A stretch of DNA of 11,575 nucleotides from an uncultured Flavobacteriales bacterium. GTDB lineage: Bacteria; Bacteroidota; Bacteroidia; Flavobacteriales_D; SKUL01. The translations under genes were made by a program, and so were the position numbers. This document shows positions 1 through 8,364 of this stretch, one piece after another. Under the pieces are notes generated by a model, which was given only the letters and a program-made list of their open reading frames with translations, was not told the origin of the DNA and ran no database searches. The stretch covers positions 1-11,575 of the forward strand of contig CALDPJ010000048.1 in assembly GCA_937911795.1 (NCBI GenBank). Reading direction: 5' to 3'. Numbering within the stretch: the first letter of the stretch is position 1; every line of letters begins with the position of its first letter.

Positions 1-123
1 GCCAATCCCTGCGGCGTGGCCAGCCGCGACAGCCTCGCAGCGGCCTATGCCGAAGCGCTGGCCTGCGATCCGGTGAGTGCCTTCGGTGGCATCGTCGCAG
101 TGAACCGCATTCTCGATGCCGCC
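1..123 (+). other. PurH-like (AICAR transformylase) segment at the head of a chimeric reading frame
   Basis: The first ~36-41 codons match the conserved AICAR transformylase region of the bifunctional purine enzyme PurH. Visible signatures are ANPCGVA (residues 1-7), the ALACDPVSAFGGIVAVNR block (19-36) and the adjoining LDAA. PurA has no such segment at this place. The wording ALACDPVSAFGGIVAVNR resembles proteobacterial, especially alphaproteobacterial, PurH (from memory, not searched). Bases 1-100 hold 71 G/C, against about 44% over bases 121-240. PurH is normally ~520 residues, so this is only an internal fragment with no start or end. It continues in frame into PurA sequence. Most likely it is foreign sequence joined during assembly; a real recombination event is less likely. 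Confidence 0.8.
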
Positions 124-1056
124 AATGAACATCAGAAAGGCAAGATGAAAATTGGTAGTACCTTGAAGGGAATCGGCCCGACGTATATGGATAAAACTGG
201 TAGAAATGGTTTGCGTGTAGGCGACATTCTCAAAGCCGATTTTGAAGAAATCTACCGCAATCTTGTCAACAAACACGAACGACTGCTCAAACAATTCGAT
301 TTCGAGTACGATCTGCGTCCGCTCGAAGAAGAGTGGCTGGAAAGCATTGCTTTTATGAAGCAGATGAAAATCATAGACAGCGAGCACTTTCTGAACAACG
401 CCATGCGCGAGGGTAAAACCATTCTCGCCGAAGGAGCCCAGGGATCCTTGCTCGACATCGACTTCGGAACTTATCCTTACGTTACGTCATCCAACACACT
501 TTGCTCAGGTGCCTGTTCGGGTTTGGGAATTGCTCCCAATCGTATCAAAGAAGTATTCGGAATATTTAAAGCCTATTGCACGCGCGTCGGCAGCGGCCCC
601 TTCCCTACCGAACTGGAAGACAGCGACGGCGAAGCAATGCGAAAGGAAGGCAACGAATTCGGCGCAACTACGGGTCGCTCCAGAAGATGTGGCTGGCTGG
701 ATTTGCCTGCCCTGAAATATGCGGTGATGATCAACGGCGTAACCCAACTCCTGATGATGAAAGCCGACGTACTCTCCATTTTCGACAACATTAAAGTCTG
801 TACAAAATATCGATTTAAAGGAGAAGAAATCGACTACTTCCCGTACGACATCGATACACCGGACCTGGAACCGATTTACGTCGAACTTCCGGGTTGGAAG
901 AAGAATCTGACCGGCATGAACCACTGGAATGAACTTCCGGACGAATTGCTGCAATACATTCAGTTTCTGGAGGCTGAGCTGGAAGTTCCTATTACCATTG
1001 TGTCTGTGGGACCCGACCGCAGCCAAACAATTATGCGCGAAGCAGTTTCCGTATAG
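1..1056 (+). CDS. purA: Adenylosuccinate synthetase, N-terminally truncated and fused in frame to a PurH fragment
   Basis: PurA joins IMP and aspartate using GTP, the first committed step from IMP to AMP, in the cytoplasm. Numbering codons from base 1, PurA homology starts around residue 36-44 and runs to the end (351). Visible motifs are the IMP-binding block KIGSTLKGIGPTYMDKTGR (50-68) with LRVGDI after it, EGAQGSLLDIDFGTYPYVTSSN split over 144-165, the aspartate loop GATTGRSRRCGW (221-232), the guanine-recognition KADVLS (254-259) and SVGPDR (335-340). The family is usually ~430 residues. The first ~110, including the GDEGKGK P-loop-like motif and catalytic Asp/His, are absent and replaced by PurH-type sequence, so this reading frame could not be an active enzyme. 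The C-terminus is intact and ends in TAG. The PurA part is Bacteroidota-like (STLKGIGPTYMDKTGRNG). The secreted OstA-like gene starts 7 bases later and is probably cotranscribed. Confidence 0.88.
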   Translation, partial: ANPCGVASRDSLAAAYAEALACDPVSAFGGIVAVNRILDAANEHQKGKMKIGSTLKGIGPTYMDKTGRNGLRVGDILKADFEEIYRNLVNKHERLLKQFDFEYDLRPLEEEWLESIAFMKQMKIIDSEHFLNNAMREGKTILAEGAQGSLLDIDFGTYPYVTSSNTLCSGACSGLGIAPNRIKEVFGIFKAYCTRVGSGPFPTELEDSDGEAMRKEGNEFGATTGRSRRCGWLDLPALKYAVMINGVTQLLMMKADVLSIFDNIKVCTKYRFKGEEIDYFPYDIDTPDLEPIYVELPGWKKNLTGMNHWNELPDELLQYIQFLEAELEVPITIVSVGPDRSQTIMREAVSV

Positions 1057-1063
1057 TACTGGC

Positions 1064-2683
1064 ATGAAAACTGCTCACTGGCCGCACATGAAAACTTCCC
1101 TCTGGTTGTTCCTGCTGCTGTGTGTTGCTTTTTTCGCTGCTCCTGAATTAAATGCCCAGGAACCGCCACCTGCCCGGAAAAAAATTGAACTTATCCGCGC
1201 CGATTATCAGGATTTTTCGGCTGCGATTCATCCCGATGCCCAACGGTTGCTTGGAAACGTGGTGATGCGCCACGAAGGAGTTCTGATGTACTGCGACAGC
1301 GCCTACCTCTACGACAGCAACAACGGAATGGATGCCTTCAGCAATGTGCACATCAAACAAGGAGATACGCTCGATTTGTATGGTGATATGCTGGAATATC
1401 GTGCAGAAACCAAGACTGCCGAGATCTTCAACAACATCCGGATGACTGACCGAGAAATGGTACTTACCACCGACTACCTGATCCACAACCTTAAAACCGG
1501 AGTATCCACGTACCGGGACGGTGGCCGGATTGTAAGTACCGAGAATGACAACGTGCTGACCAGCCTTCGCGGTGATTATTATTCCGACTCGGAATTGTTC
1601 TTTTTTCAGGACAGCGTGGTGCTCGAAAATGAAAAATACACGATTCGTACCGACTCACTGCGCTTCGATATGAATACCGAAATTGCTTACTTCATCGGAC
1701 CCACAGAAATAGAATCCGAAGACAGTTTTATTTATTGTGAGAACGGCTGGAGCGATACCCGAAAGAACATTTCCCAATTCAACAAAAACGCGTACATCAT
1801 CAGCGATACGCAGCGAATGCAAGGCGACAGTCTCTATTACGATCAGAACCTCGGTTATGGTGAAGGTTTTCAGAATGTACAAATCACCGACACGGTAAAT
1901 GATTACGTTATCAACGGACATTATGCGCTGCACTACGACAGTACCGGCGAATCGTTGGTTACCGACCGTGCAGTACTGACCCTCGTGGAAGGAACCGACT
2001 CCTTATTTCTGCACGGCGATACGCTCTTCTCCATTAAAGATTCGGCCGACAACCATGTAGTTCACGCCTATCATTATGTGAAATTTTTCAGAAACGACCT
2101 GCAGGGAAAATGCGACTCTCTCACCTATTTCCGGGCTGATTCATTGATTACAATGTACACCGATCCGATCATCTGGTCGGACGAAAATCAGATCAGCGGA
2201 GAATTGATAACCCTCTTTTTAAAGACCGGAGGTTTGGATAAAATGTATGTCGAAAAAGACGCTTTTATCGCATCGCTGGCCGACACTACACAAATGCAAT
2301 ACAACCAGATCAAAGGAAACAACCTCACGGGGTATTTTATTGATGGTTCATTGAAGAAGGTGGATGTAGAAGGAAACGGCGAGACCATTTATTACGCAAA
2401 GGAAGAGGTGAAAGAAGGTCCCGACAAGGATATCGGTATGAACAGGCTTATCTGCAGCGACATCACCATCCATCTGGACAGCAACGAAGTAAAGAAAATT
2501 GTTTTCATCGATCAACCCAGCGGAACCCTCTACCCGATTCAACAAGTTCCGGCCGGCGATGAAAAACTTAAAGGTTTTCGTTGGGATCCTCAATTTCGCC
2601 CGTTGCGAAAGGAAGATATCTTTGTGAAGAATATTATCGACGAATCGGATGATTCCTCAACCTCAGCTACCGACCCTGAATAA
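1064..2683 (+). CDS. Secreted OstA-domain (LptA/LptD-N-like) protein
   Basis: This is probably a periplasmic or outer-membrane-associated protein of the OstA/LptA beta-jellyroll family, which binds and conveys lipopolysaccharide. A hydrophobic stretch LWLFLLLCVAFFAA followed by LNA/QE is a good Sec signal peptide. The mature protein is almost wholly beta-prone. It repeats short strands of the type CDSAYLYD, DTLDLYGD, GDSLYYDQ and TDSLFLHGDTLF, as expected of stacked OstA repeats. At ~530 residues it is far longer than E. coli LptA (~185), so it may form an extended bridge. The tail is Ser/Asp-rich (DESDDSSTSATDPE). Start: ATG 1064 lies 7 bases after purA. ATG 1088 is equally possible and gives a shorter, more typical signal-peptide N-region (531 residues). 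In-frame ATG 929 lies inside purA and is rejected. The function is inferred from the fold and from the lptD-like gene nearby; membership of the OstA family is fairly secure. Confidence 0.85.
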   Translation: MKTAHWPHMKTSLWLFLLLCVAFFAAPELNAQEPPPARKKIELIRADYQDFSAAIHPDAQRLLGNVVMRHEGVLMYCDSAYLYDSNNGMDAFSNVHIKQGDTLDLYGDMLEYRAETKTAEIFNNIRMTDREMVLTTDYLIHNLKTGVSTYRDGGRIVSTENDNVLTSLRGDYYSDSELFFFQDSVVLENEKYTIRTDSLRFDMNTEIAYFIGPTEIESEDSFIYCENGWSDTRKNISQFNKNAYIISDTQRMQGDSLYYDQNLGYGEGFQNVQITDTVNDYVINGHYALHYDSTGESLVTDRAVLTLVEGTDSLFLHGDTLFSIKDSADNHVVHAYHYVKFFRNDLQGKCDSLTYFRADSLITMYTDPIIWSDENQISGELITLFLKTGGLDKMYVEKDAFIASLADTTQMQYNQIKGNNLTGYFIDGSLKKVDVEGNGETIYYAKEEVKEGPDKDIGMNRLICSDITIHLDSNEVKKIVFIDQPSGTLYPIQQVPAGDEKLKGFRWDPQFRPLRKEDIFVKNIIDESDDSSTSATDPE

Positions 2684-2687
2684 CAGA

Positions 2688-3289
<602 letters not shown>

Positions 3290-3293
<4 letters not shown>

Positions 3294-6127
3294 AAATAAT
3301 TCTGATTCGACCCCAGATTTCCGCGGCGTTGCAATTTCAGATCTTGCAGAATTGAAGCCTTTACGTTGATGTGCACCTGGTAACTTTTTCTGATTCCAAA
3401 AGGCACCACAGAGGCCTGAAACTCCCAGCAATGCAAATCCCAGTATAAGGTGATGGTGGTGGTGGTGGGCTCCTTATTAACAAAATCATATCCCGAATTG
3501 ATACCCAGCTTCCAGTTTTTGAACAGCGTGATATCTCCGTTGACCATTATACTTTGGGACACGATCATGGAATCTACCAACTCCTCCTGCTGCAGGAAAA
3601 ACGTGCGATTTGCGTTGAGGGTGTAATTAAAATTTAGCGTCCACGGCACATTCCAGTCCACAAAAAATTCCGGGTTGTCTTCTATAAATTCCAGCTCCTC
3701 TTCCGATCCACGGTCGGTGGATTGTGTATTGGTGGTCTGGCGATCCGAGCTCCTGTTTCTGCTCTGAATGCTTCCGCCGATGGCAACATTTCCGTTGGTG
3801 AACCGCATCAGTTTGCCCCGATCCGTGTACATCGATTTATTGATCGTCCGTCCCCGATTATCAAATGAATAGGGCGAAAATGAGGTGTTAACATTGATGT
3901 TGATTTTCCTGAATAAGGTTGTCCTTCCGCTGATGTTGATGTTCGACCAGCGCAGTGAATCGCGGAACATATCGTAGGAGCTGTTGAGGCTCAGGTTGTC
4001 GATCAATTTCATTTTGCGTAACTCGCCGTCGGTGGTGTCGCGCTTTGCCACGCCCTTCATTTCAAGATTGTTTACCAAACCAAAATTGATTCTACCCGAG
4101 CGCGTTGCAGGTGGCTGCCCGTAAATTCCGTTCTGAAACGGCGAATAACTGGCCAGCGATCCGCCTTCGCCGAAAAACCCGTAGCGCTGGGTCGGAAATC
4201 CCGGACGGAAACTCAATCCAACGGTAGGAGTAATGACATGGCGGATGGTCCGGATGCGGTCTCCTTTAAACTGATACATTCCGTATAGTTTGGTAGTGAG
4301 ATTACCATTCAGATTCCAGTCATTGGCAGACCAGAATCCACTGAGGGTATCGGTTCTGGATTCGAGTGTCAGCGGATCGATGTTCCGCTGAATGGTTTGA
4401 AAATACCAGCGGTCGGTATAATTGAAACTGGGGTTAAACGTGAAATGCCAGATTTTGAGCGACGTGCTGGCTCCCACATTATGACGGATTCCGTTTCGGA
4501 ACTCCCTTCGCAACCGGTCGAACTGATCCATAGCCAGCTCTTCTTCGTTTACGGTAAGTCGGTTCTCGAAATTTCCCTGATAGGTGATTCCAATTTTCTC
4601 GAACCACTTTTTTGAACCGGTCTGGCTTTTTCTCAGAAATGACAACGGTAGAAATACCCTTGCCAAATTGAAAGTAAGTTGCGGCAAAATGAAGTTGTAC
4701 TGCTTTGTTCGTGAGTTTTGGTTGTGCCGGGCACTAACGCTCAGACTGTACGGTTTTCCCGAAAAAGATTTACTGTACTGAATGTTTGACTGAAATGTGT
4801 TCGTAAGGAAATCTGCCTGACTGCTGTTGAGGTGGTTCGTAAACGAGTTGGAGCTACCGAGGTTAACATTGGCCGAAAATCGACTGTCAGGTCGGGCCTT
4901 TGGATCCTGCCGGTGATTCCATCGAACAAAAAACTGGGTGTTTCTGGTGAATCCGGGAAATTCCGGGTCTCCACGTCGCTGCCGGTTGTAATCCAGATTG
5001 AAATCACCGGTGAAACGATAGCGCACCTTATAGTTGGTGAAGTTGCGCAAAGCCCAGCTTCCGCCGGTATAGATGTCACCCAGAAATTTTGTGTCGACGT
5101 GTTTGCTGATCGGAATGTAATACCCTCCGTTTAGCAGGAAAAAACCGAGATCATCAGCATCTCCCCAGGTCGGAATCAGCACGCCGGCTTTTTCTTTATT
5201 CTCGATTGGAAAAAACCCGAACGGCAATGCCAGCGGTGTTGGAATCTTCCGGAATTTCATAATGGCCCCTCCCGAAACAATTTTATCATCCGGAATCATT
5301 ATGAGCCGATTGAAATGAAAGGCATAATGCGGGTTCGGAAGATTACAAGTGGTAAAGCGACCCTTAAAATTGTGAATTTGCCCGTTGGGATGGTATTTCG
5401 AAACCCGCGACAACACGTAATTTTCTCCCTCGTTGGTGTACACCCGGTTCACCAGGCCTTTTTTGGTGATGAAATTATAGCGGATGGTATCGGCATCGAA
5501 GGATGACGATTTCTCTGTAAAAACCGGATAACCAACTTCTTTTCCTGCGGTATCGATTCGTCCTTTCGCATACACCTCATTCGACGAAAAGCCATATTCG
5601 ATATAATCCGCTTCCAGTTTGATGTCTTCATATACTACCATCGCCTCGCCGTAGAGCAATACCCGTTTATTTATTACGTCATATACTACAGAATCCCGGG
5701 CATCATATACTACCGGAGCCTTCAGTGCGCTGGAGGATTCGTTGACAGCAGGAATTTGTAACGTATCAGCAGCAAGCAAAGAGTCCGGACTCTCGGGCTG
5801 CAATGTGTCTGCAGCAATGGTTGAAACGTTGTCCGGTGAAACAGCTGGTTCTTCGGGATTTATGATCTTCAATTCTTCGAGATAACCAGCAGGCACAGAA
5901 ATTGCCATAGAGTCGGGATGGACAGGAGTCATTTCGGTCGGTTCACTGATTGTAGTATCAACCGGCACCTGTTCCTGAGCCATTGAAGTAAGCGCCGCGC
6001 TTATCAACAACAATGCTGTTAAAACAAAATGATTGGGAGAGAATCCGAGCAAGGTTATAGTACTAATTTTGCTAACACCCGTCTTAATATAGCGTTTCAA
6101 AACTAAGGAATAAAGCCAATACCACAT
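3290..6127 (-). CDS. lptD: LptD-like outer-membrane LPS assembly protein
   Basis: LptD inserts lipopolysaccharide into the outer leaflet of the outer membrane. With the ATG at 6127 the product is 945 residues, fitting the ~900-residue Bacteroidota family. In order it has a hydrophobic signal segment HFVLTALLLISAALTSMA/Q (33-51), an acidic Pro/Thr/Ser-rich linker (~52-138), an OstA/LptA-like jellyroll (~139-258, with VVYD, VLLYGEAMVVYEDIKLEADYIEYG), a TTCNLPNPHY segment (259-268), and a long region of alternating aromatic and polar strands typical of a beta-barrel. The end carries DLHCWEF and SILQDLKLQRR, as I recall from Bacteroidota LptD. Only two cysteines exist, Cys261 and Cys900. Start: 6127 is the only ATG before the signal peptide but leaves an unusually long 32-residue N-region. 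TTG at 6052 gives a normal signal peptide (920 residues) and would free room for promoters. It lies opposite both neighbours. Confidence 0.9.
5628..5714 (-). repeat. Three 11-bp direct repeats (TCATATACTAC) inside the lptD-like gene
   Basis: TCATATACTAC occurs exactly at 5628-5638, 5679-5689 and 5703-5713. The offsets are 51 and 24 bases, both multiples of three, so on the coding strand each copy is read in the same frame and encodes Val-Val-Tyr-Asp/Glu. They fall at the start of the OstA-like jellyroll, where repeated beta-strands are expected. They are most simply explained by repeated strand motifs with the same codons, not by a mobile or regulatory element. Confidence 0.6.
6064..6071 (+). 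promoter_or_regulatory. Possible Bacteroidota -7 box (TAATTTTG) for the amidase operon
   Basis: TAATTTTG matches the Bacteroidota -7 consensus TAnnTTTG exactly. It sits 62 bases before the amidase ATG, which would give a 5' leader of roughly 55 bases. No TTG -33 element is seen at the usual spacing, so this is only a candidate. It would lie within the coding sequence if the lptD-like gene really starts at 6127, but just outside it if that gene starts at TTG 6052. Confidence 0.3.
6098..6105 (-). promoter_or_regulatory. Possible Bacteroidota -7 box (TAGTTTTG, minus strand) for the lptD-like gene
   Basis: Read on the minus strand, 6105 to 6098 is TAGTTTTG, again an exact TAnnTTTG match. It could drive the lptD-like gene only if translation starts downstream of it, at TTG 6052 and not at ATG 6127. 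A -33 TTG at proper spacing is not visible. The box lies to the right of the plus-strand candidate, so the two promoters would face each other with overlapping leaders. Confidence 0.3.
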
Positions 6128-6133
6128 TAAAGA

Positions 6134-7318
6134 ATGTTGCAACTTATAAACGGGTCTATATTTAGAAAATGCCTGCTGGCTCTTGCTTTAATCGGAGTGG
6201 GCGGCGTGGTCGCATCTTTTGTGCCAAAAAAGTTGAAGACTTCATCGATTCGGAAAATTGTGATTGACCCCGGCCATGGCGGCAAAGATCCCGGAAATTT
6301 AGGAACAGGGCGCTATAAAATGAAGGAAAAAGATGTTGCGCTCGAAGTCAGTTTAAAATTAGGAAACTACATCAAGGAGGCATTTCCCGACGTGGAAGTG
6401 GTGTACACCCGCGACGACGACACCTTCCCAGCCCTGCACGAGCGCACACAAATTGCCAATCGCTCGGATGCTGATCTGTTTATTTCCATTCATTGCAACG
6501 CAAACAACAATAATTCAGCCTACGGTTCAGAGACCTTTGTAATGGGACTGCATAAAACCGAAGCAAATCTGAAAATTGCGCAAAAAGAGAATTCTTCCAT
6601 TCTGCTGGAAGAAGATTTCGAACAAAATTACGCGGGTCTGGATCCAACCACTCCCGAAGGAATTATAGCACTTTCGCTCCGTCAAAATACATTTCTTGAA
6701 CAAAGCCTCTATTTCTCCAGTCTGGTTCAGAAACAGTTTCGTGAACGAGTGGGGCGACGGGATCGAGGTGTGAAGCAGGCCGGATTTGTGGTCATCAGCT
6801 ATACGACCATGCCGAGTGCACTGGTAGAATTGGGTTTCCTCACCAATCACGAAGAAGAGGATTTTCTTGTCTCAAAAGTCGGACAGGATTATATGGCCTC
6901 AGCGATCTACCGGGCTTTTAAACAATACAAAGCGCACATCGAATCCATCGATGAAAGTACGCTTCGCACAATTGGAAATAATACCACTGAAACGGTCGAA
7001 GTATCCAACGAAGTCGTACCTTCAATAGAAACTCCTGCAAACACTGCGAAAAAAACAAAAGGCATTATCTTTAGCATCCAATTGGCAACGACCTCCACAT
7101 CTATCAATCCTTCCGAGAAGTTTCCCGGACTGAGCGATATTCAAGAGTTTGAAGTTGATGGAAAATTCAAGTATTTTGCAGGGAAAGAGAAATCTTACGA
7201 AAAAGCGAGTAGTCTGTTGAACAACATCAGAAATAACGGATATCCGGGAGCCTTCATTGTCGCGTTTGAAAACGAATCTGTAATCAACTTGCGCGATGCT
7301 ATAGAACGCGCCAAATAA
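6134..7318 (+). CDS. N-acetylmuramoyl-L-alanine amidase (Amidase_3) with putative C-terminal SPOR-like domain
   Basis: This zinc amidase cuts the amide bond between N-acetylmuramic acid and L-alanine in peptidoglycan, in the periplasm, usually for daughter-cell separation. The 394-residue product has an N-terminal hydrophobic segment (~12-30, CLLALALIGVGGVVASFV) acting as signal or anchor. The Amidase_3 domain spans ~39-266: His48 in IDPGHGGKDPG, Glu65 in KEKD, His120 in SIHCNA, and catalytic Glu232 in ALVELGFLTN, so zinc ligands and catalytic Glu are present. An inserted helical stretch (~138-197, ENSSILLEEDFEQNY onward) corresponds to the region that in AmiB/AmiC-type enzymes covers the active site until an activator binds. 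A Thr/Glu-rich linker leads to ~85 C-terminal residues from GIIFSIQLATT that look like a SPOR-type peptidoglycan-binding domain; this assignment is less sure. It heads a five-gene run, with the MlaD-like gene 4 bases later. Confidence 0.9.
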   Translation: MLQLINGSIFRKCLLALALIGVGGVVASFVPKKLKTSSIRKIVIDPGHGGKDPGNLGTGRYKMKEKDVALEVSLKLGNYIKEAFPDVEVVYTRDDDTFPALHERTQIANRSDADLFISIHCNANNNNSAYGSETFVMGLHKTEANLKIAQKENSSILLEEDFEQNYAGLDPTTPEGIIALSLRQNTFLEQSLYFSSLVQKQFRERVGRRDRGVKQAGFVVISYTTMPSALVELGFLTNHEEEDFLVSKVGQDYMASAIYRAFKQYKAHIESIDESTLRTIGNNTTETVEVSNEVVPSIETPANTAKKTKGIIFSIQLATTSTSINPSEKFPGLSDIQEFEVDGKFKYFAGKEKSYEKASSLLNNIRNNGYPGAFIVAFENESVINLRDAIERAK

Positions 7319-7322
7319 TATT

Positions 7323-8363
7323 ATGAAAATAGGGAAAGAAGTAAAGATTGGCGTTTTAGTATTGTTGGGCATTGCCTTGTTGTACTTGGGAATCAACTTT
7401 CTGAAAGGAGTTTCGATATTTTCCGATCAGCGAACTTTTTACTGTGTCTACGACCGGATTGACGGTATCCAGCCCTCTAACCCGGTGGTAATTAATGGTT
7501 TCGTGATTGGTCAGGTTAAATCTGTTGAACTGCAATCGGATACTGCCCGAAGCCTGTTGCTGGAAATCATTATTAAAGAAAAAAACCTGCGCATTCCAAT
7601 TGACAGCAAAGCCCGTATTCAGAGCAGCGGATTGTTGGGGTCTAAAGAAATTGAATTGCAGCTCGGAAAAAGTAAAGTTATGGCCGAGAGCGGAGATACA
7701 CTCGAAAGCCGTATCGAAACAGGCCTGATGGAGTCTGTAAACAAAGAGATTCTTCCGCTGAAGCTGAAAACCGAAGAGCTGATTTCGGACATCGATTCGA
7801 TGATCACCATTTTTCAGGCAATTCTGAATGAAAACACACAGGAAAATCTGGTGGCCAGTTTTAAAAGCATCAAAGGAACGCTTGAATCATTGGAAGTTAC
7901 CGCCTTTCGTTTGGATACTCTGGTTAAAGAGGAAAAAGTAAAATTGTCGTCCATTCTTTCGCACGTAGAATCCATCAGCGGAAATCTTGAAGCAAATAAC
8001 GCTGAGCTCACCAACGTCATTCAGAATTTTTCTGCAATCAGCGACAGCCTGTTAGCGAGCAATCTTAAAACTGTGATTGACAATGCGTCACTGGCTATGC
8101 ACGAGGTGAATATGATCACCCATAAAATTAATTCGGGCGAGGGCACGATGGGTATGCTCATCAACAATGACAGTCTGTACAACAAGCTCACCAGCGCCAG
8201 CAATCAACTGGATTTATTGCTCGAAGATCTGCGCGTGAATCCCGATCGATACGTCAAAATTTCAGTTTTCGGCGGTAAAAAAGAGAACAAGGTTCAGCTA
8301 TCCAGACGCGATATCGAAACCCTTCGGAAACAATTGGAAGAAGACTTGAAAAACGAAGAATAG
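7323..8363 (+). CDS. MCE/MlaD family lipid-transport protein
   Basis: MlaD-type proteins are inner-membrane-anchored periplasmic proteins that form hexameric rings and bind phospholipid for transport between the membranes. The 346-residue product has a short positive N-terminus (MKIGKEVKIG), one membrane segment (~9-27), and an MCE domain (~36-115) with the typical VYDRIDGIQPSNPVVINGFVIG-type block split over 42-63 and GLLGSKEIEL (103-112). A long helical/coiled-coil part (~135-300, many Ser/Leu/Glu) may form a needle-like tube. A conserved-looking GEGTMGMLINND (272-283) and the end VNPDRYVKISVFG (305-317) follow. It is longer than E. coli MlaD (~183) because of this helical extension. No MlaE permease or MlaF ATPase is adjacent, so those partners would have to be encoded elsewhere. 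It lies between the amidase and the Fe-S genes, 1 base from the next start. Confidence 0.9.
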   Translation: MKIGKEVKIGVLVLLGIALLYLGINFLKGVSIFSDQRTFYCVYDRIDGIQPSNPVVINGFVIGQVKSVELQSDTARSLLLEIIIKEKNLRIPIDSKARIQSSGLLGSKEIELQLGKSKVMAESGDTLESRIETGLMESVNKEILPLKLKTEELISDIDSMITIFQAILNENTQENLVASFKSIKGTLESLEVTAFRLDTLVKEEKVKLSSILSHVESISGNLEANNAELTNVIQNFSAISDSLLASNLKTVIDNASLAMHEVNMITHKINSGEGTMGMLINNDSLYNKLTSASNQLDLLLEDLRVNPDRYVKISVFGGKKENKVQLSRRDIETLRKQLEEDLKNEE

Positions 8364-8364
8364 C

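Noticed and set aside
1..123. A purH gene in this genome at the window start
   Set aside because: Only ~40 codons match PurH and the frame continues straight into PurA; the GC break suggests foreign sequence, so it cannot be used as evidence of a local purH gene.
929..1063. Longer N-terminus for the OstA-like protein from ATG 929
   Set aside because: It lies inside purA in another frame and would put 45 or more unrelated residues before a clear signal peptide.
2649..2687. ATG 2649 as start of the amidotransferase
   Set aside because: The family begins at MRILLLDNYDSF, encoded from 2688; the extension overlaps the OstA-like gene and matches nothing known.
4397..5134. Open frames on the plus strand opposite the lptD-like gene
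   Set aside because: They have no recognisable domains and lie wholly antisense to a well-supported barrel protein, so they are shadow frames.
5628..5714. The three 11-bp repeats as a CRISPR, operator or mobile-element signal
   Set aside because: They lie in frame in a coding region, encode the same VVY(D/E) strand motif, and have uneven spacing (51 and 24 bases).
6058..6065. TAGTACTA palindrome as a repressor operator
   Set aside because: Eight bases of perfect symmetry without extension is too short to support on its own; it is mentioned only in the promoter finding.
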